Shown here: in pieces, positions 61,501 to 63,892 of the stretch
How the letters are laid out: each line of letters begins with the position of its first letter
Position numbering within the stretch: position 1 is the stretch's first letter
DNA from: Plutella xylostella
Lineage: Eukaryota > Arthropoda > Insecta > Lepidoptera > Plutellidae
Reading direction: 5' to 3'
Assembly (NCBI RefSeq): GCF_932276165.1
Contig: NC_064008.1
Span: 3,043,001-3,107,000 of the forward strand
DNA length: 64,000 nucleotides
The notes under the pieces: model-generated
Told to the model about the DNA's origin: nothing
Database searches by the model: none
Seen by the model: the letters and a program-made list of their open reading frames with translations, nothing else
Position numbers and translations under genes: made by a program

Positions 61501-63836
61501 CCAGATCTGGAATCCCCAGTATGATATTTATATCGACAGACTCGAACGTATCCAAAAAAGGTTTATAAGGTATCTCGGCTTTAAATTCAAACTTATTGAT
61601 TCAAGTTACGAATGTAAATGTATCAAACTTCACTTGCTTCCTCTTAAATTAAGAAGGGATATCAGCGATATAATTTATTTAATTAAAATATTTCGAGGTT
61701 ACGTTGACTGTCCGGATCTGCTAGGTAAACTTGGTTTAAGAGTTCCGTGGCGAAGAACGCGTAACAGACCGCTTCTTAGTATTCCTCAGTGTAACAGCAA
61801 CTACAGACAAAATTCATTCTTAGTAAGAGCTAGTAATACTTTTAACCAGATGTGTAATAATAATAGTGTGGACCTCTTTAGCGGCAGCTTATGTTCTATT
61901 AGAAAACATATTATAACTAACTTTAGTACGTAATAGATACCAAATAAATAAGTAGCATAAGTATAATCTAAGTAGAATTTATTATTAGGTGAGTATGTGT
62001 TGTTATTGTTATATCGTCTCCATATGCGAAAACCTATAATTAGCTTTTCGTCTATTTATGTTTAAATAAGATTAACTTGTTATTAGTATAAAGCTGTTGG
62101 TTTTCCATGCAATAAATTAAAATTAAAATAAAATAAAATAATCATCCACTGCTGGACATTTCATTATTTACCTACCTGTTTTCCTATATGGGAATGGGTG
62201 ACAAAAATTTACTGAGACAACTTTTATTTAACTATCCATATTTAGGCGAAGGAATGAGGGATCCGTTACCATAAGCCTGTTTAAACTTCTCAGCACTCGG
62301 ATGCGAGAACGTATCCGCCAGTATATCGGCAATAGAGGCGATGTGGGGCGAGCACTTCTGTCGGTTCCTTAGCCGCGTCAATAAGGTCGAGTGTAGCGCC
62401 CACAGCTCGTGGAGACACGGGAACATGCGCCCTATTCGCTAGACCTTAGTGCACTTATAGCCAAAGAAAGCAAAGGCATAGCCGAACCGTAAGCTATCTT
62501 AAATTTGCCAGCCGTAGGATTAATGAATTAAAGAAGCTTACGTCGAATGAATGATTGACTGAATGAACTAATAGTAAACTTCTTTTAATTAACGAGTGAA
62601 GATTCACTGAATGAATAAAGCGCAAGTCGTAGAACAAAGCGTACTCTTAATGAATGATTCACTGAGTGAACGAATCGTTAGCCTGCTTAATTTCACCTTT
62701 TTTGGTGAATGACTGAAGGAACTAAGTATAAAATTACCTTTCTTTAGATGAATAACCGAGTGAACTTACCATAAGCCTGCTTAAACTTCTCAGCACTCGG
62801 ATGCGAGAACGTATCCGCCAATATATCGGCAATAGACGCGATGTGGGGCGAGCACTTCTGTCGGTTGCGCAGCCGGGTCAATAAGGTCGAGTGTAGCGCC
62901 CACAGCTCGTGGAGACACGGGAACATGCGCCCTATTCGCTAGACCTTCTCTTAATATCTGAAGTTTCAGTAAGCCTTAATATATCTACCTGAGAAGGCAA
63001 AGGCCTAACCGAACCATAATCTAGCTTAAATTTGCCAGCCGTAGGATTTATGAATGAACGAATAGTAACCTTCTTTTATTGAACGACTGAATGATTCACT
63101 GAATGAACCAAGCGCAAGTCTTTTTATCTTCCTTTTGGTGAATGAATGAAACAATGAACGTACCATAAGCCTGCTTAAACTTCTCAGCACTCGGATGCGA
63201 GAACGTATCCGCCAATATATCGGCAATAGACGCGATGTGGGGCGAGCACTTCTGTCGGTTGCGCAGCCGCGTCAATAAGGTCGAGTGTAGCGCCCACAGC
63301 TCGTGGAGGCACGGGAACATGCGCCCTATTTGCGAGGCGGTGACGCCGCCGGCTCGCATCATGCCTTCGGCGAACATCTGGGGAGGAGAAAAGGTTTTAA
63401 TATTTTTTAAGTCTTATGTACAAGTTATATTGTAAATTGTAAAGTAAGAAAATAAATTTGTTGCTGTTCGTTGTAAAATGGTATCATTTTTAACGGTAAC
63501 GTGCCGTATTTAGTATATGATATTATCAATCACTGTTTTTATTATTTTAGATGTTAGAAATAAGATTACGCTTCACCACAAAAATACGGCACCTCTCTAG
63601 GTGGTACTGATTTTACTAGTGATAACATGATCCATTTTTAAATACATATTTTCTAGTATAAGTAGGATCTGTACATGACCCATGTCACTGGAGAACAGTT
63701 GGCCTACTTTGAATACAGCCTGAATAGTGAATATGTTACCTTCTGCATGAGTCGTATGGTGAGGCAGTGGTGCTTCTCCGTCAGTATCAGCTCGTAGATG
63801 TGCTCCTGTCGCTTCGTCTCTCGGTCGCCCAGTTGT
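28429..63836 (-). CDS. Dbl-family RhoGEF (ARHGEF2/18/28/AKAP13 type), 3-prime 19 exons
   Basis: Nineteen minus-strand exons join in phase to give about 825 codons; the start lies beyond position 64000. The DH domain opens with RQEHIYELILTEKHHCLTI and continues through MFPCLHELWALH and GVPECVLFVAQRLTKYPLL, the hallmark of Dbl GEFs. The PH domain follows (RSLKFEGVATM..LLVIVLTDVLFFL, then GVVSLVSLLVREKAG and RPKDIHAWITNVR). A Glu-rich linker, a helical coiled coil (RRQLEIARAELAEQQ), a Ser/Pro-rich tail and a hydrophobic C-terminus (EEEVIYF, possible PDZ ligand) complete it. Such proteins activate Rho-type GTPases by GDP release. The closest fit by eye is the ARHGEF18/p114RhoGEF-AKAP13 group (fly Cysts-like). 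At least three exons have extra shortened copies. Confidence 0.85.
28530..29172. other. RhoGEF intron, AT-rich
   Basis: No gene. A fragment of the family 1 SINE 3-prime body (GGCAGTTTAGACCTAGGGGA) lies at 29.09-29.16 kb. Confidence 0.5.
29173..30091. mobile_element. TIR element carrying a THAP fragment
   Basis: AACACCAGCAGTTAACACTA and the following ~27 bp (to AGAAAAAAAGGCGG) at 29173 are inverted at 30.04-30.09 kb with few mismatches, giving ~48-bp TIRs. No clean target-site duplication. THAP DNA-binding domains are typical of P-element-type transposases, so this may be a deletion derivative of one. Confidence 0.7.
29656..29829 (+). pseudogene. THAP zinc-finger N-terminal fragment
   Basis: MRMCAVATCKNKGHHKFPND then QQWIKATRI shows the C-x4-C pair, the xFP motif and the Trp of a THAP domain. 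The second half (Cys-x2-His, AVPxxF) is missing before the stop at 29827-29829. It lies centrally between the TIRs and is best read as a remnant of a THAP transposase. Confidence 0.55.
30098..30480 (+). mobile_element. Dispersed GC-rich repeat
   Basis: CATTACGTCCCCACTGCTGG and GGGCACGGGTCTCCT recur at about 45.92 kb. The rest is a GC-rich non-coding body with several short hairpins. Probably a LINE 3-prime UTR or SINE; family not recognised. Confidence 0.5.
30538..30632 (-). CDS. RhoGEF penultimate exon
   Basis: TTGCCTTCCAG acceptor, GTAAGC donor, phase 0 to 2. It encodes LSGGLVVSHSRTGSSPAPLP and a QQPPPNN stretch: low-complexity Ser/Pro-rich tail. Confidence 0.75.
30661..30915 (+). mobile_element. 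tRNA-derived SINE (family 2)
   Basis: A tRNA-like head (GGTCGAATGGTGTACTGGTT, then B box GGGTTCGATTCCCGGC). The body CTGGGGCAGATATTTGTTTA, CTCGGGTCTTGGGTGTTG and CAGCTGTCCGACACCCATAA is shared with 44.85-45.09 and 46.33-46.45 kb (both inverted). Confidence 0.85.
30920..32707. other. Large RhoGEF intron, non-coding
   Basis: AT-rich with long T runs at 32.01 and 32.3-32.45 kb. A piece with GGGAAAATCCACATGGACACC at 32.33 kb looks like a retroelement tail. No host exon found. Confidence 0.4.
32708..33046 (-). pseudogene. Endogenous viral element: SF1 RNA helicase C-terminal fragment
   Basis: The open frame contains VTIHEAQGLTYESV (helicase superfamily 1 motif V) and HAVVALSRHT (motif VI) at alphavirus-like spacing, as in nsP2/virga-type replicase helicases of positive-strand RNA viruses. 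Cellular SF1 helicases do not normally carry the HEAQG and VALSRHT pair. The Walker motifs upstream and any polymerase downstream are absent, and the frame ends within about 50 residues after motif VI. This is a fragment, in antisense-neutral intronic context, with no sign of a splice site. The upstream-most ~12 codons come from a small inverted duplication, not from the virus frame. Confidence 0.7.
32981..33028. other. 17-bp inverted repeat at the 5-prime edge of the viral fragment
   Basis: CGTCAATCCCTGTGCTT (32981-32997) is exactly inverted at 33012-33028 around a 14-nt loop. The loop and right arm begin the helicase motif V coding sequence, so the left part of the frame is a fold-back copy. 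Confidence 0.85.
33050..33884. other. Intron, nothing recognised
   Basis: AT-rich with no frames, splice signals or repeats that could be supported. Confidence 0.4.
33894..34788. mobile_element. Word-repeat foldback DNA element, 9-bp TSD
   Basis: AAGGTCAAC flanks both ends (33885-33893 and 34789-34797). The ends are GGTTCTACC and GCGGAACCC. The left arm is about 12 degenerate 15-17-bp words such as CGTATGGCATAAATCT, CGTTTGGTCAAAGTAT and TAGCCTAATAAT. The right arm has words such as GAGTTATGCGAAAT and CCTTATGCCACATAA. A GC-rich core (34195-34305) is shared with the element at 43.8 kb. No coding frame. Confidence 0.75.
34524..34772. repeat. 124-bp direct repeat, two copies
   Basis: GCCTAAAGAGTTTTAGACGA starts at 34524 and again at 34648. 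The units are near-identical (one inserted T), a recent duplication within the right arm of the foldback element. Confidence 0.9.
35011..35346 (+). mobile_element. tRNA-derived SINE (family 1), near full length
   Basis: A box TGGTAGCTCAATCGGGTAAG, B box GGGTTCGAATCC, body as at 21.55 kb, and an AGAATAGAATAGAA tail. It inserted into the ACTAGTACATAGTATA unit that flanks the duplicated RhoGEF exon at 35.37-35.59 kb. Confidence 0.9.
35366..35446 (-). CDS. RhoGEF shortened duplicate exon (tail)
   Basis: An 81-nt in-phase copy of the 35487-35591 exon lacking its first 8 codons. An AG (ATTAG) sits exactly in phase 0 and the GTATGT donor is kept. It encodes LKLASGKTAAPASNPPPYHR..FPSD. Against the parent it has 9 differences: 7 silent, and 2 replacements (Thr/Ser, Ser/Phe). 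Confidence 0.45.
35487..35591 (-). CDS. RhoGEF exon (Pro-rich tail)
   Basis: CATTTCCAG acceptor, GTATGT donor, phase 0/0, 35 codons (QIVKQQLPLKLASGKTAAPA..). It follows the coiled-coil exons and has a downstream shortened copy. Confidence 0.75.
36050..36203 (-). pseudogene. LINE ORF2 C-terminal tail with frameshift
   Basis: AKRLFKEIATRLIEASGDQR then AGTYLGQRISLAIQR, then a one-base shift and GNAASLLGTLPNDGGELENI-stop. Same family as 16.3 and 39.0 kb. It lies in an intron of the RhoGEF. Confidence 0.65.
36265..36383 (-). CDS. RhoGEF exon (Ser/Pro-rich)
   Basis: TTACCCCCAG acceptor, GTAAGT donor, phase 1 to 0. It encodes NRGSTGSESSASVARALPPP and QNETKATPRVNTIS. Confidence 0.75.
37048..37137 (-). 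CDS. RhoGEF exon
   Basis: GTTGTCAG acceptor, GTAAGT donor, phase 1 to 1. It encodes SQEELVTVGTLSPDSSISDT then TKRKEPKWR. Confidence 0.75.
37402..37509 (-). CDS. RhoGEF coiled-coil exon
   Basis: CTTCCACAG acceptor, GTGAGA donor, phase 1 to 1. ERRQLEIARAELAEQQKDVE then RLYRRLERLQQH is strongly helical, matching the coiled coil C-terminal to PH in this GEF group. Confidence 0.8.
37860..38320. other. GC-rich promoter/LTR-like stretch
   Basis: It contains a TATA-like AGCTATATAAGAACG at about 38.23 kb followed ~30 bp later by AATAAA. This spacing would fit a solo LTR, but no TG..CA ends or target-site duplication could be fixed. Low confidence. Confidence 0.25.
38338..38397 (-). pseudogene. Decayed partial copy of the RhoGEF exon at 38.52 kb
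   Basis: It matches the 3-prime part and donor (CACG-GTATATA) of exon 38518-38678 but lacks 19 nt internally, which breaks the frame. Confidence 0.7.
38400..38515. repeat. Tandem CAGGGTGTTGCAAAAA units
   Basis: Three short copies of GCTATATACAGGGTGTTGCA interleaved with TAGTTCCTATGAGG. This is the transposon-terminus motif of this window, present here as a tandem array. Confidence 0.7.
38518..38678 (-). CDS. RhoGEF coiled-coil exon
   Basis: CTTTCCACAG acceptor, GTATAT donor, phase 2 to 1. It encodes LEAQLCAWRSCGTTPAPP and HDQLEELRYAQAQLTASRAA, then DAQRAALQQASAH: helical, Ala/Gln-rich. Confidence 0.75.
39003..39221 (+). pseudogene. LINE ORF2 C-terminal tail (best-preserved copy)
   Basis: GVETLGPWGPEARRLVKEL, RDQRAGSYLSQRISLAIQRG and NAASLLGTIPGDGSELKEIF-YL-stop. 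The 5-prime part of the element is absent. AATAAAGATTCG near 39.39 kb may be its 3-prime end. Confidence 0.65.
39686..39878 (-). CDS. RhoGEF exon (linker and helix)
   Basis: TTTCCGCAG acceptor, GTATGG donor, phase 1 to 2. It encodes VTLRMSSETPEDQPETSSNL, an acidic linker, then ALKLQHAVYTLTCIVWQHLT TIH. A GTGG donor 27 nt earlier is also in phase but weaker. Confidence 0.7.
40041..40189. mobile_element. MITE, second family (CGGTTAG type)
   Basis: GTGCCAATTTTTCCATAGT and inverted ACTATGGAGAAATTGGCAC at the ends. The internal ATATGGAGATGACGTATAAT is shared with the copy cut by the window end at 63.9 kb. Confidence 0.75.
40305..40392 (-). CDS. RhoGEF shortened duplicate exon (copy A)
   Basis: An 88-nt copy of the 3-prime part of exon 40959-41115. 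Acceptor TTTTACTTCAG in phase 0, donor GTGAG, end phase 1 as in the parent. It encodes VKGHSVAYESPALPRRADTF then AGFDKTRHR. Over the shared 27 codons there are five differences from the parent, all silent. Confidence 0.5.
40609..40735 (-). CDS. RhoGEF shortened duplicate exon (copy B)
   Basis: A 127-nt copy lacking the first 10 codons of the parent. AG (GTAGAG) in phase 0, GTGAG donor, end phase 1. The protein matches the parent from GGLGRSTSSAGERHSVAYES to the end. Four differences, all silent. The poor pyrimidine tract lowers confidence in use. Confidence 0.45.
40959..41115 (-). CDS. RhoGEF exon (Ser-rich, duplicated)
   Basis: ACTTACAG acceptor, GTGAGT donor, phase 0 to 1. It encodes DALECSSTAWGVSGGLGRST then SSAGERHSVAYESPALPRR and ADTFAGFDKTRHR. 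Parent of the copies at 40.61 and 40.31 kb; further scraps of the same exon lie at about 40.44 and 40.76-40.86 kb. Confidence 0.75.
41529..41635 (-). CDS. RhoGEF exon
   Basis: CTTCTCAG acceptor, GTAAGT donor, phase 1 to 0. VAAYPGGLVFPDYVRLAAPT then LDTHALWQEVCKVVK. A scrap of its 3-prime end and donor is repeated at 41.45-41.49 kb. Confidence 0.75.
41700..42131. other. RhoGEF intron with SINE family 1 fragment
   Basis: TTTTACGGTGACGGAAAACA at 41.96 kb is the middle of a family 1 SINE. Nothing else recognised. Confidence 0.5.
42132..42245 (-). CDS. RhoGEF exon (helical linker after PH)
   Basis: TCTCTCACCAG acceptor, GTACAA donor, phase 1 to 1. ALRAKDREHATILEEKMALH then MKMVGHTGGSTLELTNP. Confidence 0.8.
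42250..43823. other. RhoGEF intron, nothing recognised
   Basis: AT-rich. Several short frames, none with domain or splice support. Confidence 0.4.
43833..45522. mobile_element. Word-repeat foldback DNA element, 9-bp TSD
   Basis: GTTCACCTT flanks both ends (43824-43832 and 45523-45531); the ends are GGGTACAC and inverted GGGAACAC. The left arm (43.84-44.16 kb) is some 15 degenerate ~15-bp words of the form TTACGAATATGAAAA or TTCCGAATATTATAA. The right arm (45.24-45.52 kb) has the inverted form (TATTCGTGATTATAA, ATTCGGAATTATCAA). Two GC-rich cores (44231-44340, 44546-44654) match the core of the 33.9 kb element. A family 2 SINE is inserted. Confidence 0.75.
44848..45088 (-). mobile_element. 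tRNA-derived SINE (family 2)
   Basis: Inverted copy of the 30.66 kb SINE: CCAGCCGGGAATCGAACCCG (B box complement) at about 45.02 kb and ACACCCAAGACCCGAG in the body. Nested in the foldback element. Confidence 0.85.
45751..45872 (-). CDS. RhoGEF exon (end of PH and following helix)
   Basis: TTCCCTCCCAG acceptor, GTGCGT donor, phase 2 to 1. AAVQNCPAEAEESEAGAHA then ISAEERQRQLEARHENITLI: the PH C-terminal helix followed by an acidic linker. Confidence 0.8.
45900..46450. other. Intron with dispersed-repeat and SINE family 2 fragments
   Basis: CATTACGTCCCCACTGCTGG at 45.92 kb matches the 30.1 kb repeat. 46.33-46.45 kb is an inverted family 2 SINE fragment ending just 38 bp from the next RhoGEF exon. 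Confidence 0.65.
46488..46645 (-). CDS. RhoGEF exon (PH domain second half)
   Basis: TTCCCAATAG acceptor, GTGAGT donor, phase 0 to 2. TGVVSLVSLLVREKAG, GLYLICSGPSSPEMFELRVH and RPKDIHAWITNV give the last strands and the Trp-bearing helix of the PH domain. Confidence 0.85.
47219..47351 (-). CDS. RhoGEF exon (PH domain first half)
   Basis: GTGTCCCAG acceptor, GTATGT donor, phase 2 to 0. FEGVATMMQGRSKMQTLLVI then VLTDVLFFLIDNNNKYTFF: PH beta strands typical of the ARHGEF2/18/AKAP13 group. Confidence 0.85.
47786..47940 (-). CDS. RhoGEF exon (DH-PH junction)
   Basis: ATTCACAG acceptor, GTATGT donor, phase 0 to 2. EVLVDVDNQVAAKEREDRKL then EIYHRIDAKSFAHFRG and KKSDILQGNRSL: the last DH helix leading into PH. 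Confidence 0.85.
48235..50696. mobile_element. Region bounded by CAGG(T/A)TGTTGCAAAAAGGG inverted ends
   Basis: TACAGGTTGTTGCAAAAAGG at 48.24 kb and inverted TACAGGATGTTGCAAAAAGG at 50.69 kb share ~38 bp, as expected for TIRs. The interior holds further partial termini (48.60, 50.43 kb) and an R1-like relic, so it may be a composite rather than one element. Confidence 0.45.
49345..50110 (-). pseudogene. Decayed R1-like non-LTR reverse transcriptase
   Basis: Across shifting minus frames the motifs appear in order: VTAFNSIP (RT motif A region, about 49.95 kb), CGVPQ and PLLWNLAYNAVL (motif B region, about 49.75 kb), LLPNLGG, and RSMILPGAPV (thumb region near 49.5 kb). These match the R1/SART-type order ANAFN, GVPQG..GPLLWN, LLPN.GG, YGAPVW. 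Stops and shifts are numerous and the YxDD box is not intact. GC content is higher than in flanking DNA. Confidence 0.55.
50700..52610. other. RhoGEF intron, mostly unrecognised
   Basis: AT-rich. An inverted CAGGGTGTTGAAAA end lies at 51.34 kb, and at 52.37 kb a short repeat (GCGGGTGACTCGCTCGTGAG) is also found near 15.04 kb. No exon. Confidence 0.4.
52618..52752 (-). CDS. RhoGEF exon (DH conserved region 3)
   Basis: CTGTCCACAG acceptor, GTAAAT donor, phase 0/0. GVPECVLFVAQRLTKYPLLL is the most conserved DH helix (GTPase contact). It continues EPLLKTAGEDVGERELLQRA. Confidence 0.9.
52760..53469. other. RhoGEF intron, nothing recognised
   Basis: AT-rich short intron sequence. The open frame at its end only extends the neighbouring exon through its donor. 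Confidence 0.5.
53470..53588 (-). CDS. RhoGEF exon (DH middle helices)
   Basis: TCCGTCCACAG acceptor, GTAATA donor, phase 1 to 0. EFCARHRDAVEVFKECCARE then PRLARFIRKCQQNPLLRKK. It joins all three candidate upstream exons equally well. Confidence 0.9.
53885..54832 (+). CDS. LINE ORF1: PHD-like zinc finger, coiled coil, FP-like domain
   Basis: About 315 residues from the ATG at 53885 (the frame opens earlier, but only here does the zinc finger start). MVSCGKCSDD..C..C..H..C..W.C..C is a PHD-type Cys4-His-Cys3 finger (residues ~4-50). A Ser/Ala-rich linker and coiled coil (~85-165) follow. The C-terminal part (NINYVARVPS, KIYINDHLTVQNKQLLTKAK, YVWVKHAKILVRKN) resembles the domain shared by insect LINE ORF1s and baculovirus FP proteins. 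Likely a nucleic-acid-binding RNP protein. Frame intact. Confidence 0.8.
   Translation: MVSCGKCSDDVTFGALCSKCKLDYHYQCSGVTEKGYLKLSERSKAAWVCVTCKNEASSSTSAASVAVKSASASSKEPSTLTLANVMEEFNKLNSKLSPLLSLVDEIRGIKSDISDLKRSSSTVPTQFKAMDERLSKVERRLDEAEALKVQVAKLERSLNDKEQWLRSNNAEIKGVPQKHGENLLDIVAKIGSKISYPISKCNINYVARVPSRDSEQAKPIIVAFTNRYMKEDFVAAARSLKYLVPTDIDLQGSSKIYINDHLTVQNKQLLTKAKAAAQQFEFQYVWVKHAKILVRKNSTSNIIKIRTENDLHKIM
54833..55350 (+). other. Inter-ORF region of the outer LINE
   Basis: AT-rich, ending in an AAAG microsatellite (55327-55340). A 223-codon frame overlapping the ORF1 end is hydrophobic and has no motif, so it is not annotated as a gene. Confidence 0.55.
55358..55582 (+). CDS. ORF1 C-terminal fragment of the nested LINE
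   Basis: The frame is open from the first base of the insert to TGA at 55580-55582. It encodes NIYISDHLTPANKLLLKRAR then YLWVRDCKIFMRKNEKS, the same FP-like C-terminal domain as ORF1 of the outer LINE but clearly diverged. No start codon: truncated by insertion. Confidence 0.8.
   Translation: MTTKDISIDGPPSNIYISDHLTPANKLLLKRARQLKGELNYTYLWVRDCKIFMRKNEKSKSFHINNDSILDRLK
55827..58727 (+). CDS. Nested LINE ORF2: endonuclease and reverse transcriptase
   Basis: 966 residues from ATG (MANTHKLNIYYQNARGLRTK) at 55827; an in-frame ATG 66 nt upstream adds only an unrelated leader. Endonuclease motifs are CITETWLTD and GDFNITDASW (~residue 164). RT motifs are NYRPISKLNIFGKIFE, DFSKAFDKIDH, GVPQGSHLGPLLF and YADD (~694). 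The C-terminus (SFFFKILNN, FRVPRAHTRF) is of the same type as the outer element. Intact, so possibly capable of acting in trans even though its own ORF1 is truncated. The H of the SDH motif is present in VHHTSLEI. Confidence 0.88.
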   Translation: MANTHKLNIYYQNARGLRTKSNLFLFNVLTTDYDILCITETWLTDSYHDAEYFDSRYNVFRSDRDYVATGQERGGGVIVAVHRRLNAVAREWRAAPGHSELWVTLQLNKHPANHDRRGYVSPKFIHLSCVYLPQNNNHLNSLQHYFDKSSDLIAEHPDDMFIILGDFNITDASWSVVGEENFMTFIPNNHKKAILLSDFMSLNSMRQYNSCFNQNGNILDLVLTNSEDCALSSCKNPLSKEDAVHHTSLEITFSLNEYPFLPENIGLKKSFYSANYEEISSGIRNTDWNLLRDLDTNDSINMFYNVLDDLIQRHVPTRPVRNSDGHPPWYSRALIKLTREKRNFHTRWKKYGNPLDYETFKLLRSREKKLERECYHAYIQFAESNIKQSPKYFWRFIKSKFNSNNIPSQMIYNNKVSQDGQIIADMFNNYFQSVFEPNCISNDCGTLADDPNAPISISSIHITQEIVLKHLEHVDVSKGAGCDGIHPLFISKCAKQLVVPLSIIYKKSIGEGCFPELWKRAIVNPIYKSGNKQHVPNYRPISKLNIFGKIFEKIVTQELSLALSQHISPYQHGFLKGRSVDTNLVTYTDFILNAMDVGCQVDAVYTDFSKAFDKIDHHLLIKKLLGVGVHGDLLRWLRSYVLNRSQAVSLKGHTSQFLPISSGVPQGSHLGPLLFTLYINDLDTIFDSSCHLLYADDAKIFKIISTTSDCVELQYDLNKFVNYCEDNNMRLNVDKCYCITFTRKQNTIDYTYNLHGDEIKRVYKIRDLGVILDSKLHFNLHVDNIINRAFKNLGLILRLGQPFKDPSTYIILYYAYVRSTLEFCSVVWNPQYTVHIDRIEKIQNKFTKALDYRVGNFFLDYKTSAKRYNLVSLQNRRKLIDASFFFKILNNQVDSPTLLENITFRVPRAHTRFKDTFHASLCNTNYAKNSFFRRCARLMDREFADVDIFHNSLNSFKNLVLTSFKY
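58728..58990 (+). other. Nested LINE 3-prime UTR and tail
   Basis: T-rich 3-prime UTR ending with TGTAAATAAATAAAA, then the second GTAACTT target-site copy. Confidence 0.75.
59072..61933 (+). CDS. Outer LINE ORF2: endonuclease and reverse transcriptase
   Basis: 953 residues (MTLMTNYLSIYYQNARGLRT). Endonuclease motifs are TITESWLLDG and GDFNMSSITW (~155). RT motifs are NYRPISKLCLLAKVLE, DYSKAFDRIDH, GVPQGSLLGPLLF and FADD (~677). The C-terminal region (YLIKIFRGYVDCPDLLGKLG) is shared in type with the nested element. No stops or shifts. Separated from its ORF1 by the nested LINE, so the outer copy is now disabled as a unit. Confidence 0.88.
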   Translation: MTLMTNYLSIYYQNARGLRTKTNMFLRNVMLNDYDIITITESWLLDGIGDAEIVDDRYLVWRRDRDYAATGQSLGGGVFIAVKREFCANSSASMLSSAEDLWVTISLKDFKLHICVLYLCSQNLGSNFSTQLINFTSQLTYFLASHSEDKFLVLGDFNMSSITWLVTDDGLMAKDLVGTQVTDFIDLINFHNLRQFNSVQNNFGRILDLVFAHEATEVVACPDPFVPEDPYHKALLVSYPIESQKSLPNKPRKLFTYSRADYTQICKSISDVNWIESFSNVSAELALDFFYNVIYDIREKFVPIRSTLRDKYPAWYSPALIKILKEKFKYIKKFKTYGNLSDYLSLKTLRGRIKDVERQCYNKYIEKIEESINVNPKSFWTYIKNNKSASTFPSTMTYKDTSSDSGQEISELFASFFYSTFNETSTSNVHNQFADFQPCCHISQVEILTSDVEKQLRSLDLNKSAGPDTLPAMFIVPCAAELSIPVSLIFKKILSEGTMPVNWKRAFISPIHKKGSKHKIDNYRPISKLCLLAKVLERLVYTQLYSCIKSSFSPMQHGFLKGRSTVSNLTLFNDFVTEKMDGGSQVDVIYTDYSKAFDRIDHSLLLKKLSRIGVTGALLSWFQSYVTGRSQAVVLNGFTSSWINIPSGVPQGSLLGPLLFIIFINDINDCFRNSEYLMFADDMKIFKAVNNSIDEELLQGDLDRLSVYCLNNKLDINVDKCFHISFTRKRNKHMSTYMLQNQSLTSVSEIRDLGVVHDSKLLFDSHIDSIITKASKALGFLIRSSRPFKCMKTVKILYCAYVRSHLEYASQIWNPQYDIYIDRLERIQKRFIRYLGFKFKLIDSSYECKCIKLHLLPLKLRRDISDIIYLIKIFRGYVDCPDLLGKLGLRVPWRRTRNRPLLSIPQCNSNYRQNSFLVRASNTFNQMCNNNSVDLFSGSLCSIRKHIITNFST
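61934..62269 (+). other. LINE 3-prime end and intron
   Basis: 3-prime UTR with an (AAAAT)n tail to about 62.13 kb. ATAATCATCCACTGCTGGACAT at 62.14 kb is a 22-bp RTE 3-prime scrap. Confidence 0.55.
62270..62438 (-). CDS. RhoGEF shortened duplicate DH exon (copy 1)
   Basis: A 169-nt copy of the 3-prime part of exon 63164-63377: RIGRMFPCLHELWALHSTLL through SHPSAEKFKQAYG. AG (TCTAG) gives phase 0; the GTAACG donor gives end phase 1, as in the parent. Seven nucleotide differences from copy 2, every one silent. Without the AG, an in-frame TAG would precede it. Confidence 0.5.
62439..62769. repeat. Duplicated intron spacer with (GAAT)-like words
   Basis: TTAAATTTGCCAGCCGTAGG and GAATGAATGATTCACTGAAT-like words recur here and at 63.02-63.15 kb. 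The tandem unit therefore includes intron sequence as well as exon. Confidence 0.75.
62770..62938 (-). CDS. RhoGEF shortened duplicate DH exon (copy 2)
   Basis: Same length and edges as copy 1, with a consensus GTAAGT donor. Against the parent exon there are two silent changes and one replacement in the first codon (Arg for Gln). It lacks the first 15 codons of the parent (MFAEGMMRAGGVTAS), part of the DH helix between conserved regions 1 and 2. Confidence 0.5.
63164..63377 (-). CDS. RhoGEF DH exon (parent copy)
   Basis: CTCCTCCCCAG acceptor, GTACGT donor, phase 0 to 1. MFAEGMMRAGGVTASQIGRM then FPCLHELWALHSTLLTRLRN and ILADTFSHPSAEKFKQAYG, matching DH conserved region 2 of ARHGEF18-type GEFs. 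Confidence 0.85.
63740..63836 (-). CDS. RhoGEF exon opening the DH domain
   Basis: TTTATTTCCAG acceptor, GTAACA donor, phase 2 to 0. QLGDRETKRQEHIYELILTE then KHHCLTIRLMQK is DH conserved region 1, carrying the E-x-x-Y/H helix that contacts the GTPase. Earlier exons lie beyond the window. Confidence 0.88.
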
Positions 63837-63892
63837 CTGGAAATAAAAATATACATTGTTATCGTTACACACACTTTAAAATTTAGTAAGCC

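Larger units (their letters stand above)
53640..62130 (+). mobile_element. Full-length LINE split by a nested LINE
   Basis: ORF1 (53885-54832), an inter-ORF region, a nested LINE (55358-58990), the rest of the inter-ORF region, and ORF2 (59072-61933), ending with an (AAAAT)n tail at about 62.12 kb. Excluding the insert it is about 4.8 kb. The outer 5-prime boundary is approximate. It lies antisense in the 9.6-kb RhoGEF intron. Confidence 0.75.

Noticed and set aside
62140..62161. RTE-like ATAATCATCCACTGCTGGACAT next to the LINE tail
   Set aside because: Only 22 bp; too short to call an element or to serve as a target-site marker.
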